Part shown: piece by piece, positions 49,110-59,317 of the stretch | Layout of the letters: each line of letters opens with the position of its first letter | Position numbering within the stretch: position 1 is the stretch's first letter | Assembly: GCA_963576725.1 (NCBI GenBank) | Contig: OY755241.1 | Location: forward strand, 52,765,955-52,829,954 | Length of the DNA stretch: 64,000 nt | Direction of reading: 5' to 3' | DNA from: Azorinus chamasolen | Taxonomy: Eukaryota > Mollusca > Bivalvia > Cardiida > Solecurtidae | Translations under genes and position numbers: made by a program | The notes under the pieces: generated by a model | Databases searched by the model: none | Told to the model about the DNA's origin: nothing | The model's input: only the letters and a program-made list of their open reading frames with translations

Positions 49110-49111
49110 AG
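49078..49111. repeat. (CT)n microsatellite
   Basis: C run followed by (CT)n; directly left of the G-type MITE. Confidence 0.9.
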
Positions 49112-49128
49112 AGGCAACTACAGCAGTA

Positions 49129-49363
49129 TTGTCCTGTTTTATTAACCTGTCAAATTATACGCTTACTGAACACGCCATATATAGCTTCGGTTGATATCGA
49201 TAGTTTCCGCTAATAAAAGCTTTCTTACTTGGCTCATTCGAGTACTTGAACATTTATTGTGAATCTCGTGAAAAACGTTTGAAACACAGGTTTACCTAAG
49301 CTAAATATATCATTTCAGTGACGTAGGAATATTCACATTTGACAGGTCAATAAAACAGGACAA
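49129..49363 (-). mobile_element. G-type MITE, copy 1 (inverted relative to copies 2 and 3)
   Basis: Ends TTGTCCTGTTTTATTAACCT and AGGTCAATAAAACAGGACAA, flanked by TA (49,127-49,128; 49,364-49,365). 235 bp, no ORF. TA duplication suggests a Tc1/mariner-type source. Confidence 0.85.
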
Positions 49364-49365
49364 TA

Positions 49366-49590
49366 CAACGATCAGATGGCGTTGTTTCCAAAACAGTGTG
49401 TATGTAAACACAGAAAATTAACGATAAGTACAACTGTGTCATGTATATTAGGATAGGAAGAAGTGGTGTAGTGGTTATGATGTTAGACCTGGATTAACCT
49501 ATACAACATATCGCAGTTTAATTTATCGTTAATTTTCTGTGTTTACATACGTACTGTTTTGTAAACAACGCCATCTGATTGTTGTACTAC
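49366..49590. repeat. inner fold-back arms between G-type MITEs
   Basis: GATCAGATGGCGTTGTTTCC .. GAAAATTAACGATAA (49,370-49,425) returns as TTATCGTTAATTTTC .. AACAACGCCATCTGATTG (49,522-49,580). The loop contains a tRNA-like A-box stretch, GTGGTGTAGTGGTTATGATG (49,462-49,482). Confidence 0.78.
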
Positions 49591-49600
49591 TGTACAGGTA

Positions 49601-49836
49601 TTGTCCTGTTTTATTAACCTGTCAAATTTGAATATTCCTACGTCACTGAAAGGATATATTTAGCTTGGGTAAACCTGTGTTTCAAACGTTTTTCACGAGA
49701 TTCACAAATAAATATACAGGTACTTGAATAAGCCAAGTAAGAAAGCTTTTATTAGCGGAAACGATCGATATCAACCGAAGCTATATATGGCGTGTTCAGC
49801 AAGCGTATAATTTGACAGGTTAATAAAACAGGACAA
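49601..49836 (+). mobile_element. G-type MITE, copy 2
   Basis: Starts TTGTCCTGTTTTATTAACCT after TA, ends AACAGGACAA. With copy 1 it forms a fold-back of about 0.7 kb. Confidence 0.85.
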
Positions 49837-49852
49837 ACCAAGCTACAGGTAA

Positions 49853-50133
49853 AATTAGATCTTATGGCACACCAACATAACCTACTTAAAATGTAAACAA
49901 AACATACCTGTAACGGTGGTCTCGAGGAAAATAAAAATAAAAAATAATAAAAAATGTATACGCCCATCAAAACATATGAAAAAACAAAACTACCAATTCC
50001 AAATATAAAACAATAAAAGCAAAACAGATTTGAACAAAACTATTATTGCAGCCACCTGGGCATTATACAGTGTATTTACCTGTAGTGTTTGTAAACATTG
50101 AGAACAAAAGGTGTGCCATAAGATCTAATTTTA
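49853..50133. repeat. inverted-repeat element between G-type copies 2 and 3
   Basis: AAATTAGATCTTATGGCACA at the left and TGTGCCATAAGATCTAATTT at the right, about 230 bp apart. Confidence 0.75.
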
Positions 50134-50378
50134 TTGTCCTGTTTTATTGACCTGTCAAATGTGAATATTCCTACGTCACTGACAGGATATATTTAGCTTG
50201 GGTAAACCTGTGTTTCAAACGTTTTTCACGAGATTCACAATAAATGCACAAGTACTCGAATGAGCCAAGTAGGAAAGCTTTTATTAGCGGAAACAATCGA
50301 TATCAACCGAAGCTATATATGGCGTGTTCAGCAAGCGTATAATTATTTAAAGTTTGACAGGTTAATAAAACAGGACAA
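50134..50378 (+). mobile_element. G-type MITE, copy 3
   Basis: TTGTCCTGTTTTATTGACCT .. AACAGGACAA with TA at 50,132-50,133 and 50,379-50,380. An extra ATTATTTAAAG near the right end. Confidence 0.88.
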
Positions 50379-50461
50379 TACCTGTATATTGAGACTTGTT
50401 GTTATTTTGTTGTTTACATAACAGAACACAAATACAGGAGCAGACAACATCATGTAGTAAG

Positions 50462-50545
50462 TTACCACAAATAATGTACTGGACTTTGGTCTAATGGATA
50501 TGTATCTGGTCTTGCAAACAGGGGGTCGTTGGTTCGAATCACATG
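50462..50545 (+). pseudogene. tRNA-like sequence
   Basis: TTGGTCTAATGGATATGTAT (A-box-like) and TGGTTCGAATCACATG (B-box-like) at tRNA spacing. Acceptor ends do not pair, so it is probably a tRNA-derived repeat. Confidence 0.5.
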
Positions 50546-50617
50546 CTAGGCAGTTTCCTTTTTATAAAACAAAATGATTTGCTATTTGTAATCATCCTTT
50601 TATTTTTTAGTCGTTTT

Positions 50618-50752
50618 CAATTATTACTTGACCAGATTAAACTGAGACTCCGTGCATATTGCGTATATATTCGTATGTATGGTTATGTATGGTAATCGAA
50701 TTCATCCGAGTATAGCCGGAAACGCTAACGGAAATTTATGAGTCTCAGTTTA
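50618..50752. repeat. inverted repeat between two tRNA-like sequences
   Basis: ATTAAACTGAGACTC at the left and GAGTCTCAGTTTAA at the right enclose GTATATATTCGTATGTATGG and unassigned DNA. Confidence 0.65.
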
Positions 50753-50854
50753 AAATGATAAAATAATATATGTTAATATTTTGTTATTAATTATAATCTG
50801 TTATATTTATTGTTGTTTTGTATGGACAATTAATTAATAAAAAACATATTGGCC

Positions 50855-50930
50855 ACTGGTCAGAATCGAACTCGAGACCCGCCGCATGAAAGCCCAGATA
50901 CATATCCATTGCACCACGTAGTAGTGACTT
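50855..50930 (-). pseudogene. tRNA-like sequence, opposite strand
   Basis: On the minus strand: GTGGTGCAATGGATATGTAT and GAGTTCGATTCTGACCAG at tRNA spacing. It shares GCAATGGATATGTATCTGG-like words with 50,462 but faces the other way. Confidence 0.5.
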
Positions 50931-50934
50931 TCAC

Positions 50935-51890
50935 CGATATCAATATCAAGCTTGTAGAGATTTTTAGAAAATAGAAATGTTGGTTGTCACTTTGGCGACT
51001 CGTTGTAAAAGCCTGTTTATATTCTGAGAAAACATAGATAACTTCTCATCAAGAGTGATGATTTCTTTGATTAATGAGACACAGTTTATGGAAATCGGTA
51101 GTCAAATAAGCTTTCAAGGACGATCGAAGTGAATGAACCCATCGATTTTTGAGCAGATTACGACCGGAGTTGAATACCTTTTACTTATTATATAGAGCAG
51201 GGGTGTTCGCGAATTTTTGTTTTCATTTTTTTTGGCGGGGGGTCAGAAAACTATATTTTGGTATGTTTTAGATACTTATGACACGTGATTAAACAAATAA
51301 TGTATCTATTTGTGATGTAGTTTTTGTTGTTGTTATTGAAGCATAGCTTGCGAAGGGCACATGTGCTCCGAACGTGCTTCTGACATTTTCCGGCGTTATC
51401 CACAGACATCTTAGCAGGGCTGTTGTGGTTGTTTTGCATTTCATGTACAAGTTAATATTGATTTCCTAAAAAAGTTACTTGAACATTTTCAATAATTGTT
51501 TCTTCTACTACACGGTCATTTATTCTTATCAAATATTATAATCGCCTAAAAACAAATATGCAGCCAGACCAAGGCTCCAACTCATTGCAGTACATTTAAA
51601 TAGCATCGCCTCCGAATTCACTAACATAAAGACACAACCATAAAGTATATTGGATGAAATAGTTGATCTACCTTTTGTTTAAGTCCTTTCCGTTGCATGC
51701 CTGTCTGCTACTATAATAACAACAAACCTTCATATATATAGTTCCCTGTACTATAAAATCTCCAAACATTGAATTTAATATGGAAGAAATTTAATACCAT
51801 TATTGGTTTGTACATTATGTCAATATTTGGATGCCGCTGAATATCTTTTTTCTAAAGATATTTCTTGTTTGATCATATCTCGATATACTG
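50935..51890. other. unassigned sequence
   Basis: AT-rich, no repeat family from this window, no convincing exon. A T- and G-rich run is at 51,215-51,245. Confidence 0.5.
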
Positions 51891-51902
51891 GACAAGGGTT
51901 AA

Positions 51903-52127
51903 CCCATGTTTGCAAAGGGTTTTCATAAAATGGACACAGACAAACACATCAGACACAGACACTGAGCTCCCGAGGGATTGTCACATCAGGGTCTGCACTA
52001 TTCACTTCCCAAATTATTTTCCAAAGGCCATATTGATAAAATAAATATTGCCGAACACCCTCAAAATGATAATTGGATGGTTCGTAATAGTTACATGCAT
52101 ATACGAGGACGGGTTTACTAGGAACGG
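51903..52127. mobile_element. TTAA-flanked MITE, M6-like
   Basis: TTAA at 51,899-51,902 and 52,128-52,131. GCTCCCGAGGGATTGTCACA centre and CAGGGTCTGCACTATTCACT. Confidence 0.65.
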
Positions 52128-52131
52128 TTAA

Positions 52132-52351
52132 CCTTCCAATACGCATTTGCAACAGAGTAGACCCACTTCACCAGATCAAACGGCTCCTGTAGGAACCTTT
52201 TGATCAGGGTTTGCATATGATATCATATGGATATGGTTCTACAATTTCTGCCATGGCTTAAATCCCTATACCCATGTACTATCAAAACCCTTAATGTAAT
52301 TAATATTCATGATGTCTTTATTTCTTTCTGGAATATTTATGGAGTCAAGTG
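52132..52351. mobile_element. TTAA-flanked MITE, family M1, adjacent
   Basis: TTAA at 52,128-52,131 (shared) and 52,352-52,355. ACGGCTCCTGTAGGAACC centre; right end ATATTTATGGAGTCAAGTG. Confidence 0.75.
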
Positions 52352-52355
52352 TTAA

Positions 52356-53425
52356 TATTTGATGCATTTGTAGCTTCTGTCTTAAATTATTCGTGTGAAA
52401 TATGGGGCTACACAAAATCTAAAGAAATAGAAAGAATTCGTTTGAAGTTTTGTAAAAGACTTCTACATGTTAAACCCAACTCATGCAATGCCACGGTTTA
52501 TGGAGAACTTTGCCGATACCCTCTGGTTGAAGCTTACCGCCACAGACAATATCATACTTAAAACTGTATACAATAAGGCACTTAATGGCTAATAATGGTT
52601 GTAAACACTGGGTAAGCAATGTGAGGAAACTGTTAAATGATTATGGATTTTGGTATGTATTCTATGACGTTACTTATGATGCAGACAAATGTATTGGTGG
52701 ATTCAGATCTAGGGGTCATTGATACGTTCATAAAAAAGTGGAGTGCTTCTCTTGGAAACAGTTCTGTTTTATATATATATACAAAAACCTGAAACCAAAC
52801 TTTGGTTATGAGCGATATCTTGATGTTATATCCAAATGTATTAAATTTTACTTTTGCCGATTACGAGTATCATGCCACACTCTGCGAGTACAAACAGGCA
52901 GATACTCTAGAAATAGAATACATAGAAAAGAAAGAACATGCTTATGTTGTAATTCACATGATATTGAAGATGAGTTTCACTTTATATACATATGCCCTTG
53001 TTACTCTGATATTAGAAAGAAATACTTGAATGAAATTATTAATGGTAGACCTTCAGTTTACAAATACATAGGAATTTTACAAAGCAGTGATCGAGAAGTA
53101 TTGGTAAAACTATCCTTGTTTATAAAAGAAGCCCTAGCGTTAAGCAATTCCCTATCGTCTCTAATATAACTGATGTCATTATTTTCAAATCAAAAAGTCT
53201 CGTTCTACATTCCCAAATCACCAGAAATGTTTTTTTGCGTATGTGCAATTTCCACTTTTTGCCCCCACCCCCGGTTTACCTGTTTTCCTCCGACAAACAC
53301 CTTCTACATTGCATATTATGTAGTTTGTATGTATATAACTCACGTTGACAATGTTAACAAATACATGCATAATAGACGATACACTATGTACAAGTCTGAA
53401 TAAAATATGTTCTGTTCTGTTAAAG
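52356..53425 (+). pseudogene. 5'-truncated LINE, C-terminal part of ORF2
   Basis: Frame at 52,356-52,561 (LIFDAFVASVLNYSCEIWGY, then RIRLKFCKRLLHVKPNSC) matches the region after the RT domain of the LINE at 27.6 kb. Frames are broken until 52,738, then read to 53,169 with the C-terminal CLCCNSHDIEDEFHFIYICP zinc-like motif. A tail GAATAAAATATG then (TTCTG)n lies at 53,398-53,425. It is a different, older LINE family or subfamily. Confidence 0.82.
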
Positions 53426-53668
53426 TATAATACGATTATAACAATATTGTTTGTTACTGCAAAATATGACATTTAATTTTCGGGAGATCAGTTCATATCC
53501 AAGTTCCGGAGAAGCCCTCTGACCAGGGTCTGCAATGTTTTCCGTTCAAAATACGTATACCCTTGTCAGCATTCAAAGCGTCAATGCCTTAATATGGCAG
53601 AGAATGTGAATACGGAGAAATGGAGAAAACGGATTCAATACAGATCATGATTAACAAAAATCGAGGAT

Positions 53669-53873
53669 AAACTCTTTTGGCGCCAAATTCAAAAGTGTCG
53701 TCTGCAATAATAATTTCATGTTAAATATAATTCTGAACTCAATAATAAAGGTATATTAGTAAAACATTTGTTTTTAAAAACCTGTATGCTTGGGCTAAAA
53801 TAATACAGAAATCAGTGAAGTCCCAGGTCAGATGCCGCCAAGTTCAGTCTGGCTATTAACCAGATTGAACATA
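53669..53873. repeat. M2b MITE fragment left of the mariner
   Basis: ACTCTTTTGGCGCCAAATTC left end, the M2b body with GAAGTCCCAGGTCAGATGCC, stopping at the first hairpin arm. The missing half does not reappear after the mariner. Confidence 0.7.
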
Positions 53874-55211
53874 CGAGGGGTGTTCCATAAATAATGTCAT
53901 CTGTGCTTTATTTCGCGAAAATCGTGCAATTCATGCACAAAACCACCTCGTGTCGATTGAGTGATCACTGGCTCGTGACACAGGTAAATATCTCGTCCAC
54001 ACGTTCACTTGCCTCGGTACAGTGTACATCGTTTCATAGCCTATTCGTTAGACTATACACAAAATGACAGGAAAACGAGCTGAAAATGTTCTTGAAATTA
54101 GGGCCTATATAAAAGGTAGGTCATTACTCGGCATAAAGGCTGTAGATATTCACCGCGAGGTGTGTGACATTTATGGGGAGGGCCAAATGTCCCACAGGAC
54201 TGTTTGTAGGTGGGTAGCTAAATTTAGTGCTGGGCAGCAGCAACTGAAAGATGCTGCTCGCCCAGGTCGTCCTGCAACAACTACGACCAAAGGTGACATA
54301 GAAAAAATCCGAAATATTCTCAAAACTGATGCTCGATTCACCGTAAGACAATTGGCTCGAATGACAAACTTGTCGTTAGCAAGAGTTCATGCAATTTTGA
54401 AGAAACACCTAAAAGTTAGAAAGATAAATGCAAGATGGATACCCCATTTGTTAACGGATGAGCAAAAGAAGACGCGTGTAACAATGGCAAAAAAACTTCT
54501 CAAAATGTACCCAAAATATAGTAAAAAGGCTTTTGATAATATAGTCACTGGTGATGAGACCTGGGTGTATTATTTTGAACCAAAGCGGAAGGTTTCCAAC
54601 CGAATATGGGCCACTAAAAATGCCAGACGCCCAAGTATTGCCAAACGAATACGAACGGTAAAGAAGGTTTTGTATGCTATTTTTTTCACTAATAAGGGTC
54701 CAGCTATTCAAATCCCGGTGCCAAAAGGCAGAACGGTCACAGGCAAGTTCTATAAAAACGTTGTTCTGAGAAAATTGAAGAACTACTACAAAAGTAGCCG
54801 CCCCAAAACAGGACTTAAGTATGTCCGACTTTTGCATGATAATGCACCCGCTCACAAGGCACGAATTGTGACTGACTTTTTGGAGTCAGAGAAGGTTACC
54901 GTCCTTCCGCACCCTCCGTTTTCGCCAGACTTGGCCCCCTGCGACTATTTTCTCTTTCCAAAACTTAAATATCATTTATCTGGAAGGAGATACAATTCGA
55001 GAAATGCCCTTGGATCTGCTGTTTATCAGTGTCTGATGGGTGTCCCCATTGAAGAGTATGAAAAATGCTTCCAAAAATGGATTGACCGGCTAAAAAGGTG
55101 TATTCTGGCTGGCGGAGAGTATTTTGAAGGGCAGAGCAAATTAAAATGAACAAAAGCACTTCCGCTATATGAGCACCGATGCAAGTGACATTATTTTTGG
55201 AACACCCCTCG
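53874..55211 (+). mobile_element. mariner transposon, structurally complete (1,338 bp)
   Basis: Inverted ends CGAGGGGTGTTCCATAAATA and the complement of ATTTTTGGAACACCCCTCG match over about 27 bp with one mismatch. TA duplications are at 53,872-53,873 and 55,212-55,213. It contains one uninterrupted transposase gene. Confidence 0.95.
54064..55149 (+). CDS. mariner transposase, DD34D, intact
   Basis: 361 aa from ATG at 54,064, 190 bp from the left end. The N-terminal helix-turn-helix pair is about 1-115, with a GRP-type linker (AARPGRPATTT, 64-74) and WIPHLLTDEQK (125-135), the equivalent of the mariner WVPHEL box. Catalytic triad: D164 (VTGDETWVYYF), D259 (LLHDNAPAH) and D294 (FSPDLAPCDYFLFPKL), with 34 residues between the last two. 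It cuts and pastes the element at TA in the nucleus. No stop or frameshift, so the copy could be active or recently so. The family is usually about 345 aa. Confidence 0.95.
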   Translation: MTGKRAENVLEIRAYIKGRSLLGIKAVDIHREVCDIYGEGQMSHRTVCRWVAKFSAGQQQLKDAARPGRPATTTTKGDIEKIRNILKTDARFTVRQLARMTNLSLARVHAILKKHLKVRKINARWIPHLLTDEQKKTRVTMAKKLLKMYPKYSKKAFDNIVTGDETWVYYFEPKRKVSNRIWATKNARRPSIAKRIRTVKKVLYAIFFTNKGPAIQIPVPKGRTVTGKFYKNVVLRKLKNYYKSSRPKTGLKYVRLLHDNAPAHKARIVTDFLESEKVTVLPHPPFSPDLAPCDYFLFPKLKYHLSGRRYNSRNALGSAVYQCLMGVPIEEYEKCFQKWIDRLKRCILAGGEYFEGQSKLK

Positions 55212-55213
55212 TA

Positions 55214-55467
55214 TCTCACCATAAGTATACCTGCTCTGTTTTTAACTATTTTTAACAAACAATTTTCTGTTCTGATCTTTTAATTGCTTTTACTCTTTTC
55301 TTACTAATATTCTAGGTGGTTGACGCGCGTCAAAGTCTAAGTCCCCACAAGGGGTTTGATTCAAAGGAAGATAGATAGAATTATATCTACATGTATACCA
55401 TTTCATTAGCAAATACAGCAGACGCTTTGAGGAGCCGTTTGGCTTAGGTCTGTTTTGGTTGACTCTT
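55214..55467. other. unassigned; weak M1 remnant
   Basis: AGCAAATACAGCAGACGC .. GGCTTAGGTCTGTTTTGGTT at 55,408-55,460 looks like a decayed M1 hairpin; the rest is unassigned. Confidence 0.4.
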
Positions 55468-55680
55468 CTCAGTGTTGTTATACCTTCTGATCCTTCGAGA
55501 TCATGAATTTCAGTACTTCTTGTTCTGAAAATTGAATACCGCTTAAGCCGGTGCTAGTGGGCGTGAACAGTGTTGCACTTTCAATTACTGCTCATGAACA
55601 GACTCAATAAAACCGAGTCTGCAATTTTCTCTTTTTGTGTTGCATTTTTTGCTTTCGGGGGTCACCACCCTTCAGAATTT
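55468..55680 (+). repeat. dispersed repeat X, young copy
   Basis: Almost identical to 5,824-6,038, although 49 kb away and outside the gene array. Confidence 0.8.
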
Positions 55681-56092
55681 GTACAGGCGTGAAAAGGATT
55701 GAATCGAGACTGTAAACAGAGCCCTAGAGGTGGTGGAGAGGGAGGGAAAGTAACAGAAACGGAGAGAGACAAAGAGAGTTCGGAGGGGGAGATATTTGCC
55801 TTTAAGTGCCTGTAATACGTACGTGGTATTAGTCATATGCACAAGTCATACATTTGTATTTAAATCAGTACATGCATTTAGTATTATTTGTCGCAGACAT
55901 GACATGAGCACCATCCCTGTCAAAGTATACTGACACCGGGTTGATTTGGTGTTAGTATTACTTCTAGCAACCACTAAAGGTTGCTGATCATCCCTACAAC
56001 TGAGAATTTTAATATGAGCCTTCACACGTCTTTCGATTCTTTAGAAGATTGATTGACTGTTTTTTAATGACTGTCTGAATTAACTCATAGTA

Positions 56093-56097
<5 letters not shown>
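55681..56097. other. unassigned sequence
   Basis: Purine-rich at 55,725-55,795, otherwise nothing recognised. Confidence 0.4.
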
Positions 56098-56135
<38 letters not shown>

Positions 56136-56141
56136 AGTTAA

Positions 56142-56177
<36 letters not shown>

Positions 56178-56205
56178 AAATAGAGAGAGAGAGAGAGAGA
56201 GTTAA
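56098..56205. repeat. (GA)n microsatellite in three blocks
   Basis: Three (GA)n runs separated by GTTAGTTAAATA and GTTAAATA, so the run itself has been duplicated. Confidence 0.95.
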
Positions 56206-56275
56206 ATACCGAGGAAATGTTCAACAGAGCTTATATTCAATTATTAGAAGCCAAGCCGTATGGAAAAATAGGAGC

Positions 56276-56545
56276 TGTATAGACAGAGCGCGTTCATTCA
56301 CTTGTTTTAAACACGCTCTGATTTTGATCCGAAGGAAGTGTTTATTAATCAATAAATATGATCTACATCTAAACACATGTTTATTTGAGAGACTTCACAT
56401 TGCTTGTCAGGTTACCAGCCCACACGCTGTATATACAGAGAACGTTCAATCCCTCTTCCTATTCTTATTTTAATTTCAGTCTGATTTTAGTCTAAATTAA
56501 AGGTTTATTAATCAAGAAATATGGCCTACATTTAAACACATGTGA
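56276..56545. repeat. direct repeat of about 110 bp, two diverged copies
   Basis: ACAGAGCGCGTTCATTCA .. TTATTAATCAATAAATATG .. AAACACATGT, and again from ACAGAGAACGTTCAATCC. Confidence 0.65.
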
Positions 56546-56669
56546 ACATCAGCACAGTAAGACTGAGTTTTACGGTCGTAATCGGTTCACCCTGGTAAGC
56601 CCTGGATCACTGTTCCAGGATACGCCGGGAGCTTAACTAGGAACTGATACCACAAAAGAGTGGTTATAA

Positions 56670-56870
56670 AGGAGTGCGACATTTAGCGTTGATGTTGCGA
56701 CATATAGCGGTAGTACAATTTGTTGCGACATTTAGCGTTGCAGATGCGACATATAACGTCAGAAGGTTTTGCGATATTTAGCGTTGGTTCCGACATTTAG
56801 GGTCAGTCTTGTGACATACAAATATGACGTCAAGTGCGATATGCAGAGTCGGTGCGACATTTAACGCCAC
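56670..56870. repeat. array of GCGACATTTAGCGTTG-like units
   Basis: At least eight imperfect units of 16-30 bp (GTGCGACATTTAGCGTTGAT, GCGACATATAGCGGTAG, GCGATATTTAGCGTTGG). Not seen elsewhere in the window. Confidence 0.75.
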
Positions 56871-57039
56871 TACAATCAGCTACCATGTAGGTACATGTAC
56901 GACACAACGCATGGTACACTGGGTCTGTAGTAGAAAACAAGAGCACCACATGCGGGAACCAACGCTCGTCTGTTCGATTGTAGCCCTTGTGCGTGAATCT
57001 TCCGAAGATGTACATAAATAGTAAAGAAGTACTAGCCAA

Positions 57040-57120
57040 CGTATAAGTTTTCGGACGAAAACGACGACAACGACAATAACAACGACGACGACAACAACGA
57101 TGACAACGCGGACGCCGAAA
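57040..57120. repeat. (ACG/ACA)n trinucleotide-like run
   Basis: CGACGACAACGACAATAACA-type low complexity. The Arg/Val-rich antisense frames here come from it. Confidence 0.85.
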
Positions 57121-57290
57121 AAACGAAACAAACAACAGCAAATCAAGCAGCTGATAAAACGTGAAGATATGTTTGTGTTCAGTTCAATTGACATCATCTA
57201 TCACCATTACACGTAGTTATATAATAAAGTGTGCAAATGGTATTTAACTCTCATCCCGCCCAGCTTGACCGATTCGCATTTGTAAACAGC

Positions 57291-57355
57291 TTGGATCCAG
57301 ATGAGACGCCGAGTAACTCGGCATCTCATCAGGATCCAAGCTGTTTGACACTAGG
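57291..57355. repeat. M5 hairpin, best copy
   Basis: AGCTTGGATCCAGATGAGAC and its near-perfect inverse around GCCGAGTAACTCGGC, then GTTTGACACTAGG. Confidence 0.88.
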
Positions 57356-57663
57356 TCAATAATTTCTCAAAGCTTTGAGCGAACTGGAAGAAAGCACAAA
57401 AGTACTAGATCAGAAATTAAGCAGACAAATATTCAGCTATTCAAGGAGCAAGCTTGTTCGCCTTCTTACTCAAGCTGACTATACTCTAACAGTGATGACT
57501 TTTATTTTGTAAACATGGCCTGGTCAAGTCGACAATCAATAAAATGATTATCCAGGTTGCTTTTGCACGATCGTTTGGGGAATTCATATCAAGATATGCA
57601 ATTGTATACAGTAGAACCTGTCTTAAGCGGTCAATCATTTATTGAACATAAGTAGTGTAAAAA

Positions 57664-57910
57664 CCATACCAGCAAGCACATGTCGCAACAGGAACATGCA
57701 GCAAGCACCTTCCGCAACAGCAACCTGCAGCAAACACCTACCGCAGCAAGTACCTGCCGCAGCAAGCACCTGCCACAGCAAGCATCTATCGCAGTAAGCA
57801 CCTACCGCAGCAAGCACCTGCCACAGCAAACACCTACCATAGCAGGAACCTACCACAGCCTGCAGCAAGCACTTGCCGCTGCAGGGACTGCAACAAACAC
57901 CTGAAACAAG
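57664..57910. repeat. GCAGCAAGCACCTGCC-type minisatellite
   Basis: About 12 units of roughly 15-18 bp. Its reverse complement recurs at 60,320-60,425. The 121- and 74-aa frames are artefacts of it. Confidence 0.85.
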
Positions 57911-57999
57911 TACCTGAAGTAAATTGAACTTTTCAAAAGCTGCTGACCTAGTTAAATAAGTTTTTATTTTGTTAAGTGTGACTATTAAACAAGCAAACA

Positions 58000-59200
58000 A
58001 GCTAGATCCAGGTCCTCATCATCATACCACGAAATTATAATCAGCAAATCACCATACACGTATTAACACATACCATCACCTTAACCTGTAATCAGCGGAA
58101 CAGCTTGAGCAGGATTTTCTCTGCGCCACCTTATGGATCAAAGTATTGAAAAACTAATGGTAGGTGACATTGATAGAATTGGATTTCAAGTGATATAAAC
58201 TACAACACACATTCAATCAGGCAGAGGTAACATCCATTCGTTCCACACATAAACTACAGGCCTTCCCAAGACAACAAGTCTGACTAGAATGATCAGTGCC
58301 TACCTAATCTATTTTAGAACACTGATCCCAAGTGGTTACTCTACTTGCTGATGTGCTGAGCTTGAATTATTCTACAGAGTACAGAGCAGCATCGCCTATG
58401 AAAGGCTCTATATGTAAACACTATTTTATTTACCACCTTGAGTTAAACAGTATTACATTCTCATCCTAATGCTGGAAATGCACCAACACGGGAAACGATA
58501 GAATATTGTTAAATGATTTCCTTCTTTTCAGGAACTATATATTACAAGTGTAGGAACAATTAAGGCCAGGACCTGTGTTTTAGGAATCAGTTGTAGAACT
58601 ATAATTTGAATCTAAACAAAATACATTCGTAATGAAATACTAATAGATAATTTAGATTATGAATTACGCAAGAAAGTTCATCATTGTATGACAAACATTC
58701 AGAACAATCATTCTGACAAGAAACATTTCAATTATACTACAAACTGAAGCAATATATTTGAAACACTACTGGATTATTTCTCAAGTGTTGTGTACCTCAT
58801 GATGAATGCAAATCGTCTTGGAATTTTTCTGAAGTAACAGCAAAGAAAAGCAACTATTGAAAATAGTCACTTTCCAACAATAATAATCAGGGTATATTTC
58901 TTTGGGACTTTATCTACTGCAACATCTCTCACTATAAAGAGCCATTACAAACCACTGACCTCCAGATCAGAGGTCAAATAGTTATGCATCCAGGCTGCTG
59001 TGCAACAGAAATAATTCGTATAGTTGAAAATTTAGTAGACGACATATTTATCAGGTGACATGATAACACTACGTACCTGTTTCGAGATCCATGTCCATTA
59101 CAAATTATTTTGATGTTTCTCACTCCTTTAGCAACGGTAACTTGGTATTGAAAGGGTAGCCGACAACATAAATTACTAACATTATTTTCCTGTTTTGTTC
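58000..59200. other. unassigned, possibly single-copy DNA
   Basis: No repeat family, ORF or exon with paired splice signals that I can support. It is the longest repeat-free stretch in the right half. Confidence 0.5.
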
Positions 59201-59209
59201 TGGTTCCTA

Positions 59210-59313
59210 TAGGAGCGTTCTGTTTTACATTCACCTTGCTTTAAGCAGCCACCTGTCCTAAATACCAACTAGTTAACACAATTAACTGGTCGTTATAGAG
59301 AGGTTTTACTGTA
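59210..59313. repeat. pogo-like MITE, right half
   Basis: TTGCTTTAAGCAGCCACCTG .. GGTCGTTATAGAGAGGTTTT ACTGTA, as in 38,218-38,404. Confidence 0.7.
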
Positions 59314-59317
59314 CGTC

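Noticed and set aside
57635..58000. 121-aa Cys/Leu-rich reverse frame resembling a cysteine-rich secreted protein
   Set aside because: It is the reverse translation of a CAG-rich minisatellite.
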